Assembly: GCF_007741535.1 (NCBI RefSeq)
Contig: NZ_CP036525.1
Span: 5,518,001-5,582,000 of the forward strand
DNA: 64,000 nt
Source of the DNA: Rubripirellula lacrimiformis
GTDB lineage: Bacteria > Planctomycetota > Planctomycetia > Pirellulales > Pirellulaceae
Direction: 5' to 3'
Every line of letters starts with the position of its first letter. The stretch's first letter is position 1. Shown here in pieces: positions 50,111 through 59,559 of the stretch. Made by a program: the position numbers and the translations under genes. Below the pieces are notes generated by a model. The model was given only the letters and a program-made list of their open reading frames with translations. It did no database searches and was not told where the DNA came from.

Positions 50111-51029
50111 GTTCGGACTGCGTCAAACGCTTTTTCGCTTCTTCGTACTTGGCCTTGGTTCGCTGGATAATTTCAGGCGGCAGCGCGGGCGGGTCTGATT
50201 TTTTATCCCATCCGCAAGTCGACAACCATTCGCGGACAAACTGTTTGTCAAACGATGGCTGTGCTTGACCGGGCTGGTAATCATCGGCGGCCCAAAACCG
50301 ACTGCTGTCCGGGGTCAGCACTTCGTCGATCAAAACGACCTCGTCCCCCACCTTTCCAAACTCGAATTTCGTGTCCGCGATCAAGATGCCTCGGCTTTCC
50401 GCGTACTGGCAAGCCTTGCGATAGATATCCAAGCTTCTCTTTCGAAGCCCCAGTGCCAAGTCACTGCCCAAATCGGCGATCATCCGTCCGATCGAAACAT
50501 TTTCGTCGTGGTCGCCTTCCTCGGCTTTGGTCGCCGGCGTAAAGATCGCTTCGGGCAATCGATCACACTGTTTCAGCCCCGGGGGCAGACGGTTGCCACA
50601 GATTTCGCCGGTTTGCTGGTACTCGATCAGCCCACTTCCTTCCAAGTAGCCGCGAACGACGCATTCGAACGGGATCACAGAGGCTTTCTCGGTCACCATC
50701 ACTCGTCCGACCAATGGCTCCGTGTCAAACTGAGCCGACAAGGCCTCGGGCACCTCGGTCGACAACAGGTGGTGTCGCACGTCCAGATGATCAAACCAGA
50801 ACGCACTGGTCTGCGTCAAAATGCGGCCTTTGTCGGGGATACCGGACGGCAGGATAAAATCAAAGGCACTGATTCGATCGGTGCTGACGATCAATAGGTT
50901 GTCGCCCAAGTCGTAGACGTCACGCACTTTGCCACTGCGACGGGGAAAGGGCAAATCGGTCCGCAGCAGGGCTCCGTTGTCGTCATGTTGGTACAGCATC
51001 GTGGTCACGCTTTCGGGCGATGGCGTCAT
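50100..51029 (-). CDS. purC: Phosphoribosylaminoimidazole-succinocarboxamide (SAICAR) synthase
   Basis: This protein of about 309 residues catalyses step 8 of IMP synthesis, joining CAIR and aspartate with ATP. Motifs are RSGKVRDVYDLGDNLLIVSTDRISAFDF (N-terminal, ATP site), VRGYLEGSGLIEYQQTGEICG, and LIDEVLTPDSSRFWAADDY near residue 225. The length fits the longer bacterial/eukaryote-like PurC. The ATG at 51029 (MTPSPESVTTMLYQ) is chosen; 50999 is possible, and the frame back to 51191 lacks conservation. It is convergent with the RluA-like gene, the two stops overlapping by 11 bp. Confidence 0.95.
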   Translation of the reverse strand: MTPSPESVTTMLYQHDDNGALLRTDLPFPRRSGKVRDVYDLGDNLLIVSTDRISAFDFILPSGIPDKGRILTQTSAFWFDHLDVRHHLLSTEVPEALSAQFDTEPLVGRVMVTEKASVIPFECVVRGYLEGSGLIEYQQTGEICGNRLPPGLKQCDRLPEAIFTPATKAEEGDHDENVSIGRMIADLGSDLALGLRKRSLDIYRKACQYAESRGILIADTKFEFGKVGDEVVLIDEVLTPDSSRFWAADDYQPGQAQPSFDKQFVREWLSTCGWDKKSDPPALPPEIIQRTKAKYEEAKKRLTQSEPTL

Positions 51030-51335
51030 GAAAAAAATCGATCCAGTGGTCGACCGTAATGTGGCAAACCGGAACGACTGCGACAAGCGTCGGACGGTCA
51101 CAGGCGGCGTGAAAGTTAGCCGATCGGATCCCGCATGGCGGCTGCGCGGATCATGTTTGGCGGTTGCACAGATCCAGTTTGCAAGTCGCACTGGGCCCGA
51201 TTGTCAGGGCAGTCTGGTCGCCATCGCCCGGGCCAGCGATTATGTTAGCCATTCGGGCCGGCGGTTTTCCATTCGCCGTCAAACGAGTCCGTTTTTCCTC
51301 CAGACTCTTTTCCTTCATTCCTTCGGCAAGCCGGC
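51030..51335. other. Divergent intergenic region, no gene recognised
   Basis: This 306-bp region lies between the purC start (minus) and the GH10-like gene start (plus). It contains no motif-bearing frame; promoters of the two flanking genes should lie here. No repeat was noticed. Confidence 0.4.
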
Positions 51336-52838
51336 ATGGGGCAGTTCCATTATGACGTCCCCGACGCGGCGAGCGATTTCATCGGTCAATCGCTGTGGCA
51401 AGACGCGTACATATGCGGCATCGAAGGAGTGCCATTTCAGTCGCAGAACAGGTTCGATGGCAACCGGCTAACGATCACGCGGCACGGCATCGATTCCTCT
51501 GGGAAACTGTACCTGGCGTGTTTGATCCCGGGTCTTGGCTATCGCACGCTAAGCACCTGTAGTTTGCGGCCGATGCCCGACGAAGGGTACCTGCTGCCGC
51601 TGGAACTGGCACGCAGCAGTTGTTATCGGGCTCGCGTCCAATCCGATGGATGGCAACGGGCTGGTTTGAACCTCAGTCGCGAATTTATTGACGGGTTGGC
51701 CGAGGGCACCGAAGCGTTCCTCGAATCGGCTGGTCGCCGCGCCGACCCCTCTAGCAGTGCTGCGTCGGCGATCCGGGCCATCCAGATACTTGAACGGTCG
51801 ATGGCCGACTTGGGTGAATCGTATGCGGTCCAGTCGATCGCGTTCCGCAAACAACGTGAACCTCATATCGGGACTCTGTTGGCTGGCACCGTGATCCCGC
51901 CGTCTCCCACACCCGGGGAGGACGCGAATCGGTTCAGTGAAGCTTTCAATGCTGCTGCGGTCCGATTGAACTGGGCGGACATTGAAACCGACTCGGGGCG
52001 GTTCGATTTCGAGGCGGCCGACAACACCATCCAACTGCTGAACAACAAAGGCATGCGAATCATCGGCGGTCCGCTGATCGATTTCCGCGAACGCTTGCTG
52101 CCCCATTGGTTGTATCTGTTGGAAGAGAACTTCGAATCGTTCTTGCAAGCGGTCACGCATTACGTCGAAACCACGGTGACTCATTTTCGCGGCCAGGTCC
52201 AACTTTGGAATTGTGCTTGCGGGTTGAACACGCAAGGGCCGTTGGAACTAGACGATGAACAGGCGATGCGGTTGGCGCTGGAAATCCTGAGCACGGTGCG
52301 GCGCACCGATCCGAACACGCCTGCCATCATGTCGTTCGATCAACCGTTTGGCGAATACTTGGGCAAACACCGAGACGCGATCTCGCCGCTTCACTTTGCG
52401 GACGCATTGGTGCGAACCGGACTGCAGATGGCGGGCATCGGACTTGAATTCCGAGTCAACTACAAAAACGCCAGCACGCTTCCGCGGTCGGCGGTCGACT
52501 TTGGATTGATGATCGACCGATGGGCAACCCTGGGGATGCCGATGTTGGTCCAAATCAGTGTGCCGGGCGGGATCGGCGGTGACCCCAGCGCGCAGGCACC
52601 ATCCGAAGTGCTGACCTACGATGCCCAGACCGCCGATGCGGCGGCAGAGCAGCTTCGAATTGCGGGGCCAATGATCCGAACTCTACTGGCCAAACACATC
52701 GTTCATGGGATCGTTTGGGACGGCTGGAACGATTCCGATCCGCATGTGATGAGTCACTCGGGGGTGATCGATCAACAAGGGCATCCACGGCCGCTGTTTG
52801 AATACTTCAAGCGGCTAAGAAAAGAGTTCTTGGCGTAG
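51336..52838 (+). CDS. GH10-like TIM-barrel protein lacking both catalytic glutamates
   Basis: The protein has 500 residues. After about 190 residues of non-catalytic sequence, a GH10-type barrel is recognisable: FNAAAVRLNWADIETDSGRFDFEAADNTIQLLNNKGMRI, then VTHFRGQVQLWNCACGLNT, SFDQPFGEYL, GLEFRVNYK, LGMPMLVQISVPGG and IVWDGWNDSDPH. GH10 xylanases have WDVVNE for the acid/base Glu and an ITELD-type motif for the nucleophile. Here these positions read WNCACG and VQIS, so both Glu are missing. It is probably not a xylanase; it may bind a carbohydrate or regulate. No signal peptide is visible, suggesting a cytosolic protein. Confidence 0.75.
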   Translation: MGQFHYDVPDAASDFIGQSLWQDAYICGIEGVPFQSQNRFDGNRLTITRHGIDSSGKLYLACLIPGLGYRTLSTCSLRPMPDEGYLLPLELARSSCYRARVQSDGWQRAGLNLSREFIDGLAEGTEAFLESAGRRADPSSSAASAIRAIQILERSMADLGESYAVQSIAFRKQREPHIGTLLAGTVIPPSPTPGEDANRFSEAFNAAAVRLNWADIETDSGRFDFEAADNTIQLLNNKGMRIIGGPLIDFRERLLPHWLYLLEENFESFLQAVTHYVETTVTHFRGQVQLWNCACGLNTQGPLELDDEQAMRLALEILSTVRRTDPNTPAIMSFDQPFGEYLGKHRDAISPLHFADALVRTGLQMAGIGLEFRVNYKNASTLPRSAVDFGLMIDRWATLGMPMLVQISVPGGIGGDPSAQAPSEVLTYDAQTADAAAEQLRIAGPMIRTLLAKHIVHGIVWDGWNDSDPHVMSHSGVIDQQGHPRPLFEYFKRLRKEFLA

Positions 52839-52849
52839 CCTGGCTAGCG

Positions 52850-53656
52850 TTACCATCGGTCGGGAACATCGGGTTGTTGCCATGCACTCATCCCGCCGTC
52901 GACCAGCATCGTTTGTCCGTGAACGTGTTGGGCTGCATCGGAAAGCAGGAACACAGCCGCACCGCCGCAAACTTCTGGACCGGGCACATTCCCGTTGGGC
53001 GTATGCAACTCCATCCAAGATTCCATCGCCGAACTGTGGTTCACGACGTCGGTCAGCGGTGTGCGCACCAACCCGGGCGCCATGGAATTGACACGAATCC
53101 CATGCGGCGCCAACGAAACGCACAGGGATCGGACGAGTGCCGCGACGGCACCTTTGCTGGCGTCATAGGCCGTATGGTCGGGTTCTGCCAAGAAACCATT
53201 GATCGAACCGGTAAACAGCACTCGACCAGAAACGTTGCCCGATACCCAGCGACGAGCGAAGGCCTGAGTCAAAAAATATCCGGCAGCGACATTCAGATTC
53301 ATGGTCATCTGATACGTCGCAAAATCCATCTCCAAGAAGGGGACATCCATAAACGTTCCGACATTGTTGACCAACAGATCGATGTCCGGCATCACGGCAT
53401 CGGCGTCACGGATCAACGTATCCAGCCAAGTCGACGGTTCGCCCGACAGATCTGCGGTCACCAGTTCGGCCTGAACACCGTGCGTACGGCACGCCTGCAG
53501 CGTCTGGTCAGCGGAATCATCGCGGCGCAGCCCGACCAACAACACATCGGCCCCGGCCGCAGCAACCGCCTGCGCGATCGCGGCACCGACGCCTTGTGTA
53601 CCGCCAGTCACCAACGCCCGACGCCCACTCAAATCGAACGGATTCTTAGAAGTCAT
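52850..53656 (-). CDS. Short-chain dehydrogenase/reductase (SDR)
   Basis: This 268-residue classical SDR has the cofactor motif TGGTQGVG (residues 17-24), NNVG at about 94, and the catalytic triad as Ser in FTGSINGF with Tyr-Asp-Ala-Ser-Lys (YDASK). The C-terminal MLVDGGMSAW is also typical. It uses NAD(P)H and reduces or oxidises a small alcohol or sugar; the substrate is unknown. It converges on the GH10-like gene, with the two stops only 11 bp apart. It stands alone on the minus strand. Confidence 0.92.
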   Translation of the reverse strand: MTSKNPFDLSGRRALVTGGTQGVGAAIAQAVAAAGADVLLVGLRRDDSADQTLQACRTHGVQAELVTADLSGEPSTWLDTLIRDADAVMPDIDLLVNNVGTFMDVPFLEMDFATYQMTMNLNVAAGYFLTQAFARRWVSGNVSGRVLFTGSINGFLAEPDHTAYDASKGAVAALVRSLCVSLAPHGIRVNSMAPGLVRTPLTDVVNHSSAMESWMELHTPNGNVPGPEVCGGAAVFLLSDAAQHVHGQTMLVDGGMSAWQQPDVPDRW

Positions 53657-53909
53657 ATCTCGATTGGTCCCATCGTTTCGTTAACCTTCGATTCAAATTC
53701 CCAGGATCTCGCAACGCCCCCTCAAAAAACAAGGGGCCAAACGACAAGGGGCCATCCACCTTTAGATGCCCGGGACGATACCGCAATGATCCCCCGTGCA
53801 ATCACCGCAAACAAGGAGACATGGGGCCCAAGCGACATGAGACATGGGGCTGAGACATGCAGGGACTCCATGGCTGCTGTTTCGATACAGTGATGCGCAC
53901 TCCGGTCAG
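53657..53909. other. Short intergenic region with small direct repeats
   Basis: This 253-bp region contains two copies of AAGGGGCCA at about 53729-53760 and two of AGACATGGGG at about 53818-53855. No gene was recognised. It may hold the SDR promoter and a remnant of the RAYT-like locus that follows. Confidence 0.4.
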
Positions 53910-54661
53910 CTAGACGCTCGCCCGCAACGGGTTCTCTGGAGCACACAGCCAATTTTGCCGCCGACGTACAGCTTCCTGAGCCAACGCGTCGGGCGTTCCC
54001 GCGGCGCGTTTGAAGATACATGCGAACCACTTGACCACATCGCACCAGCCCTGATTGTCCAACCCAATTCGAGTCAGAATGGGGGCCAAGTGATCAGGGA
54101 TACTTCCAACCTTGTCCGAACGAATTTGTCGGCCTGTCCAATCCAACAACTCCAGGTAGCTCGCCATCGAAATAGCCAAGAACCCCTTCGTGCTAGCACG
54201 CCGCCCCGACGATTCAACACAGACACCGATCGGATCGTCCTTCTCGTTGATCTCAACCGGACTCATCCAGCCGCTACGCCTCCGTTTGCGCCTCCGTTTG
54301 CGACTCCGCTCCCAATCATGTATACAGGGACGAAGTCGATCCTGCCGATCACGCAAATCATCCATGCGATCTTTTGCTCCGGTGTACTCACTTGTTTCCG
54401 GCGACAGGGAAACAATCGCAGCCACCTGCAAGCGACCTCTTCGTCACTCCAGGATGCCACCACATCAGGACGGCTACGCAAAACGAGGTGCAGATGATTC
54501 GGCATCACGGTGTTCATCATCGATACGTCCGCATCCCGTCGAAAACAAGCCAAACGGCCAGAGAGCTGAACCGCTTGAATTGCTGTCATATCGTTGAGCG
54601 TGGCAGCAGTGGATGAAACACCGATTGCGCTCAAACTTGCGACGCAGAAGGTGGGTGGCAC
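53910..54661 (-). pseudogene. RAYT/IS200-like HUH transposase, degraded
   Basis: Two frames on the minus strand carry parts of one protein. The 5' part (to 54661) has the HUH motif in VMPNHLHLVLRSRPDVVASW and the following SDEEVACRWLRLF, as in REP-associated tyrosine transposases. The 3' part (53910 to about 54270, another frame) has the C-terminal domain MSPVEINEKDD, RRASTKGFLAISMASYLELLD, and FKRAAGTPDALAQEAVRRR, shared by the same planctomycete family. The middle that should hold the catalytic Tyr helix is missing, and a frameshift lies around 54270-54430, next to 12-bp direct repeats. It cannot make an active enzyme. Confidence 0.8.
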
Positions 54662-54687
54662 CTAGTGCTTGGATCAGAAGGCCGGTG

Positions 54688-55881
54688 TTATTCGAGGTTG
54701 GGGCGTGGGGTGTTTTCGAATTGCTTTTGGTCGGCTGCTGCTTGCTGGGCGTCGAGGGGGCCGTCGTGGAGGACGACGCGGTAGTGCAGCTGCATTTCAG
54801 AGCCCTTCTTTAAGATGACTCCGGGCGTTTTTTCACCGCCGACGAAGTGGTACTTCCCGAATGGATTGGCAGCGAACAGCCCGTACGTGCGAACGTGCCA
54901 TCGGCAGGGGAACCCAAAACTGCCCGGATGATCGTGAATCGTCACGCCCGCGGTTTCAGTTTGCCCCGATGGCAGTGCGACTGGACCGGAGTAATCGACC
55001 CATGCGGACGTCTTGCCCCATGCGTCGGAGTTGATTTTGCCCTCGGCACTGGTCACAAGCCCGCCCAACTTGGCATCCACCTTCATCGTTCCTGCCAACC
55101 GCATTCCGAACGATCCTTCTTTGGTGTCGCCGAAATTCACATCTCCGTCGGTCGCTTTGAGCAGCACGTCACAGTCAATGAAACGACGTCCTTGATCCGA
55201 GAAGAATGCAAATCGACGGACATCGGACAGAACTCGATCACCGTCCGGCGATATCCAATCGTTATGTGTCACGATCACGGCTGTTCCGTCGTCTAGCACC
55301 GAAGCATGCCCAGAACGCTGAACAATGTCACCCTGATTTTTTTCATCCGCCCAAAAATCGAATCCGTTGACCTCGCCGTGAGTCATCCACATCGAGCGAT
55401 GATGCTGGTGGTCCTCTCTCTCGTTCTTGCCGGTCGATTCGATTGGAAACCGCCGCGTCATGGCTTGTCCGCTAGGGCCAACCACCGGATAGATAACCGG
55501 CTTTCCGTTACTTTCCACCAAGTATCCGGCAACCAACTCGTCGCCGTCGAAAATCTTCCATCCGGCGGGTTCAGTCGTCTCTTCGACGCGCAGCGTTTGG
55601 CTAGTCGCCACAGGGGCTGCCGCAGGCGACGCCGCGGGGCCGTCCGCGTTCACAACGATTGCACCGACAAACAACGTCGCAATCCCAGCAACAACGGGAC
55701 GCAGGAAACCGATCAAGGTGTTCAAACCATGCGAACCAGTGTGGCACAGCGTTCGGACAGAAGCATTCACAGCGGATACTCTTGGGGGAAGGGGGCAGGG
55801 AGGTGGGCTCAGTGGGGATCCATGCGGGGCCGCCACAGCAGTATCGATCGTAACAGCTGCGACAATCTTAGCGGTAACCAC
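54688..55881 (-). CDS. Exported PmoA/DUF6807-family protein
   Basis: The protein has 397 residues in the maximal frame. The recognisable core begins at about residue 90 (TLRVEETTEPAGWKIFDGDELVAGY). It contains the signature DHQHHRSMWMTHGEVNGFDFW (His-rich) and IHDHPGSFGFPCRWHVRTYGLFAANPFG, found in the planctomycete PmoA/DUF6807 family of exported beta-sandwich proteins. A transmembrane or signal segment (NTLIGFLRPVVAGIATLFVG) lies near residue 55, so the true start is probably downstream of 55881; a GTG near 55770 (VNASVRTLCHTG) is a candidate. The function is unknown; despite the name it is not a methane monooxygenase subunit. It is transcribed alone. Confidence 0.8.
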   Translation of the reverse strand: MVTAKIVAAVTIDTAVAAPHGSPLSPPPCPLPPRVSAVNASVRTLCHTGSHGLNTLIGFLRPVVAGIATLFVGAIVVNADGPAASPAAAPVATSQTLRVEETTEPAGWKIFDGDELVAGYLVESNGKPVIYPVVGPSGQAMTRRFPIESTGKNEREDHQHHRSMWMTHGEVNGFDFWADEKNQGDIVQRSGHASVLDDGTAVIVTHNDWISPDGDRVLSDVRRFAFFSDQGRRFIDCDVLLKATDGDVNFGDTKEGSFGMRLAGTMKVDAKLGGLVTSAEGKINSDAWGKTSAWVDYSGPVALPSGQTETAGVTIHDHPGSFGFPCRWHVRTYGLFAANPFGKYHFVGGEKTPGVILKKGSEMQLHYRVVLHDGPLDAQQAAADQKQFENTPRPNLE

Positions 55882-55975
55882 GAATCGAATTGGAAGCCCG
55901 CAAGGTTGCCAGTATCTGAGATGTGCTTTGTAGCATCCACTAGGGCTTGTCGACTATCATAGACAGAGCGCAACG

Positions 55976-58030
55976 GTGTGCCTCATCCCTTTCCACACCG
56001 TCGACGCTCTTTTCTTATCGAGGTTGCCCGAGATGTGTCGTTACCCGAGTGCTCACTCGCGATCCTTTCCGTCCATCGCGTTTCCCACGCTTCGGCTGTG
56101 CGGAACCGCAGTACTGGTTCTGCTGCTTGCCAACCTGGCCTGCCCCCCCGGATGGACGCAGAGCAAAAACCAGGGCAAAAAAGGCAAAGCTCAGCAGCCT
56201 AAAATCAATCTGCCCGAAAGCGTTCGCAAGGACGTCCCGGTGAAAATGGATGTTGCGCCGGTCAACGCAAGCTCGCGAGGCTCCATTGCCTCCGCCGCCG
56301 ATCGCCTCGATTCGCTGGTCGAGGACAAACTGCGAAGCAAGGGCATCGCGCCCAATCCGATCGCGGACGACGAGGTGTTCTTGCGACGTGTCTATTTGGA
56401 TGTTGCCGGCCGAATTCCGAACTTGGAAGAAGCCACCGCGTTTTTGGAATCCGAAGACGCGTCCCGACGCGAAGACTTGATCGACCACCTGCTTAGCAGC
56501 CCCGATTACGTCAGCAACATGTACAACTTTTGGGCGGAAGTCTTGCGTTTGGTGGATCGACCGCAGCCCAACATCGTTGCGGACCCGTACCTGGGATACG
56601 TGAAAGATTCGATCCGCGAGAACAAGAACTACAACGCGTGGGTCTACGAAATGCTGACCGCCGATGGGAAACTCTGGGAGAATCCCGCCACCGGTTTTCA
56701 ATTGCGTGACGATGGCATGCCGCTTCCCTACGTCGACAACACGGTTCGAGTGTTCCTAGGCACGCAGGTTGGTTGCGCCCAGTGCCACGACCACCCCTTT
56801 GACCAGTGGACCCAGTATCAGTTCTATCAACTTGCAGCTTTCACCGCGGGCACACGAACTCGCATGATCAAAGGCGACCCGGGGTTCGAAAAAACCAACC
56901 CTGCATCGGCGATGATCAACGACGCGAAGACCAAGTTCGACAAAGGTCGCGTGCCCGGGGCGTTCCAAAGATTGGCACGCGCGAACAACTACACCGTTCG
57001 TGAAACGAAAGCAAAACTGCGTCTGCCACACGACTACGCCTACGAAGACGCCAAGCCGAAACAAGTGATTGAACCGGAGGTGCTATGGGGAAAGATCCCG
57101 ACTTCGGCCGTCAACAGCAGCCCTCGTGAACAGTTCGCCGCCTGGGTCACCAGCGCCGACAATCCGCAATTTTCGAAAACCATCACCAATCGGCTATGGA
57201 AACGTTTCCTGGGAGTCGGGCTGGTCGAACCCATCGACGATTTTCGTGACGAGCACCCGTGCAGCAACGAACCTTTGCTGGAATACCTGAGCCAAGAGAT
57301 CAAGCGATCGGACTTTGATCTGAAAGAGTTCATCCGCATGGTGCTGTACAGCAAGACGTATCAACGCCAAGCGTCGGACTACGACGTCACCAGCGGCGAG
57401 GAGTACGATTTCCCCGGCCCGACAGTGCGACGAATGACGGCGGAACAAGTCTGGGATTCCATCTTGACCCTTGCCGTCGTAAACCCGTGGCCGATCCAAC
57501 GACCGACGGCCGCCGACATGGCCCCGATCATGGACGTTGACTTTTCCAAAGCCGATTTCGCATCGTTCAAAAGGCAGAGCGAAAAGTTTGGAGAGACTTA
57601 TTTCCGGTCCGCCTACAACAAGATGCTGCGAGAACATTCCTACAAAGGCAACGTCCTTGCACGTGCCAGCGAACTTCCGTCGCCCGTTCCTGCGGACCAT
57701 TTCCTACGGCAATTCGGGCAAGGCGACCGCGAGACCATCAATGGCTCCGACACGGACGCGACCGTGCCACAGATCTTAGCGATGTTCAACGGCCCCATCA
57801 CTCACGTCATGCTGGAAGCCGGTTCGTCCATCGTCGATGACGTTTTGGCGATCCCATCCACTCGCGATCGCATTGATGCAATCTTCATCAGCGTGCTGTC
57901 ACGACAGCCCAACGCAACCGACCGACGCGCCGCTGCGATGGAAATCAGTCGCTCGCGTGGCGATGGAGTCGGATACGGCAACATCATTTGGGCGCTTCTA
58001 AACACACGCGAATTTTTGTTCATCCAGTAA
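55976..58030 (+). CDS. DUF1549/DUF1553 protein (exported)
   Basis: The protein has up to 684 residues. The hydrophobic segment LCGTAVLVLLLANLACPPG near residue 40 is a signal, so the ATG at 56033 may be the real start. A basic Lys/Gln-rich stretch follows. DUF1549 comes next (DEVFLRRVYLDVAGRIPNLEEATAFLE to CAQCHDHPFDQWTQYQFYQ, a CxxCH) and then DUF1553 (NPQFSKTITNRLWKRFLGVGLVE, RMTAEQVWDSILTLAVVNP, IIWALLNTREFLFIQ). It lacks the N-terminal cytochrome domain of the 3191 gene. It is paired with the DUF1501 gene 82 bp downstream and is probably co-transcribed with it. Confidence 0.92.
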   Translation: MCLIPFHTVDALFLSRLPEMCRYPSAHSRSFPSIAFPTLRLCGTAVLVLLLANLACPPGWTQSKNQGKKGKAQQPKINLPESVRKDVPVKMDVAPVNASSRGSIASAADRLDSLVEDKLRSKGIAPNPIADDEVFLRRVYLDVAGRIPNLEEATAFLESEDASRREDLIDHLLSSPDYVSNMYNFWAEVLRLVDRPQPNIVADPYLGYVKDSIRENKNYNAWVYEMLTADGKLWENPATGFQLRDDGMPLPYVDNTVRVFLGTQVGCAQCHDHPFDQWTQYQFYQLAAFTAGTRTRMIKGDPGFEKTNPASAMINDAKTKFDKGRVPGAFQRLARANNYTVRETKAKLRLPHDYAYEDAKPKQVIEPEVLWGKIPTSAVNSSPREQFAAWVTSADNPQFSKTITNRLWKRFLGVGLVEPIDDFRDEHPCSNEPLLEYLSQEIKRSDFDLKEFIRMVLYSKTYQRQASDYDVTSGEEYDFPGPTVRRMTAEQVWDSILTLAVVNPWPIQRPTAADMAPIMDVDFSKADFASFKRQSEKFGETYFRSAYNKMLREHSYKGNVLARASELPSPVPADHFLRQFGQGDRETINGSDTDATVPQILAMFNGPITHVMLEAGSSIVDDVLAIPSTRDRIDAIFISVLSRQPNATDRRAAAMEISRSRGDGVGYGNIIWALLNTREFLFIQ

Positions 58031-58112
58031 CACCGATCCTCGCTCGGCACTCCACGACCTTCCCAGCCAATCGCCCTGTCGATCGCTCTCCTCCACTTCT
58101 TAGCATCAAACC

Positions 58113-59402
58113 ATGTCACGACCTGAATTCAGCACCGAAGCGCGTCGCGATTTCATGAAAGCGGTGGCCAAACAGACGCTGGGCGTTTCGTTCGCCGGTG
58201 CAGTCGGATCGGGTGCTCTGTTCGGGCAAGCCGAAGCGGCCTCTGCCAAATCCGGCAAAGCCAAGCACGTCATCTATCTGTTCATGAACGGAGCGATGAG
58301 CCACCTGGATTCCTTTGACCCCAAAGTCGGTGTGGAAGAGGCGGGCGAGACCAAGCCGATCCAAACGCGAGTCCCCGGGATGATGTTCGGTGACCAGTTC
58401 CCCAAACTGTCCTACTTGGCCGGTGCGATTGCGGTCCTCCGTTCCCTGACCACCGAAACGGGTGCTCATGAACAGGGTTGTTACTTGATGCGAACGGCCT
58501 ACAAAAAGATCAACAGCATCCAGCACCCCGGCATGGGCGCCTGGATGGTGGCCGAACAGGGACGAATGAACCAAGCCCTGCCCGGCAATTACATCATCGG
58601 CGGCAGCGACCGACATCCCGGTGCCGGTTTCTTAGAGGCTGAACATTCTCCGGTTCCGATCCCCAACCCATCTGCGGGACTCCAAAATACGCAACTGCCC
58701 AGCTACTTGCCGCCCGAAATGTTTGGACGGCGGTTGGCTTTGGCCACTCGCTTTGACGAAGCGTTCCAAAAGAGTCGGTCCAACCAAGATGTCGATGCCT
58801 ACAACAAGCTGTATGTCGAAGCCAGGCGATTGATGGGCAGCGAGCACTTGAAGGTGTTCGACATCAAAGAAGAACCCGAGAAAGTCAAAGAGGCGTACGG
58901 CAAGAATGCCACCGGACAAGCCTGTCTGCTGGCACGTCGATTGGTCCAAAGCGGAGCCAGGTTCGTCGAAATCAACTCGGGCGGGTGGGACATGCACCAG
59001 AACCTTTACGATTCCTTTCGCACCAAAGCGTCTCAGCTGGACAACGCATTGGGATCCCTGTTGCGAGACCTCCACTCCAAAGGTCTGCTAGACGAAACGC
59101 TGGTCGTGCTGACCACCGAATTCGGCCGCACGCCCAAAATGAATGCCAACGCCGGCCGCGACCACCATCCCGGTGCATTCAGCAGCCTCTTGATCGGAGC
59201 CGGAATCAAGGGCGGCCAGGTTTACGGCGCGTCCGACAAACAGGGTTTTTCGGTCGTCAAAGATCAGGTTTCGGTGTCTGAATTCAACAAAACAATCGCG
59301 GCCGCGGCGGGCATGCCGTTGACCGAAGAACGCTTTGCCCCCAATGGACGCCCGTTCAAAATCGGCGGTGACGGAGACCCGATCGCTGATTTATTGGCTT
59401 AG
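58113..59402 (+). CDS. DUF1501 domain-containing protein, exported
   Basis: The protein has 429 residues. The N-terminus EARRDFMKAVAKQTLGVSFA is Tat-like. The DUF1501 core contains AKHVIYLFMNGAMSHLDSFDPK, a long middle helix region, LARRLVQSGARFVEINSGGWDMH, LTTEFGRTPKMNANAGRDHHPG and LLIGAGIKGGQVYG. The length is standard. It forms the third cytochrome/DUF1553-DUF1501 set of the window with the gene at 55976. The residues aligned to sulfatase metal ligands (Asp, His in GRDHHPG) are present, supporting a metal-dependent hydrolase fold, but the substrate is unknown. Confidence 0.92.
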   Translation: MSRPEFSTEARRDFMKAVAKQTLGVSFAGAVGSGALFGQAEAASAKSGKAKHVIYLFMNGAMSHLDSFDPKVGVEEAGETKPIQTRVPGMMFGDQFPKLSYLAGAIAVLRSLTTETGAHEQGCYLMRTAYKKINSIQHPGMGAWMVAEQGRMNQALPGNYIIGGSDRHPGAGFLEAEHSPVPIPNPSAGLQNTQLPSYLPPEMFGRRLALATRFDEAFQKSRSNQDVDAYNKLYVEARRLMGSEHLKVFDIKEEPEKVKEAYGKNATGQACLLARRLVQSGARFVEINSGGWDMHQNLYDSFRTKASQLDNALGSLLRDLHSKGLLDETLVVLTTEFGRTPKMNANAGRDHHPGAFSSLLIGAGIKGGQVYGASDKQGFSVVKDQVSVSEFNKTIAAAAGMPLTEERFAPNGRPFKIGGDGDPIADLLA

Positions 59403-59559
59403 CGGCCAGCTTTGCTGGCGATCGCCCCAACGGTCGCTCGGAGCTGATAAAATGCAAAGCTGAAATTTTTGCATTTGCATCCACTCGACGCTGGTTCGTT
59501 CCCATTGAATCAACGCAGGGCAGGCTCGATTCGAATTTGCCCGGCGTCAACCACTCTGC

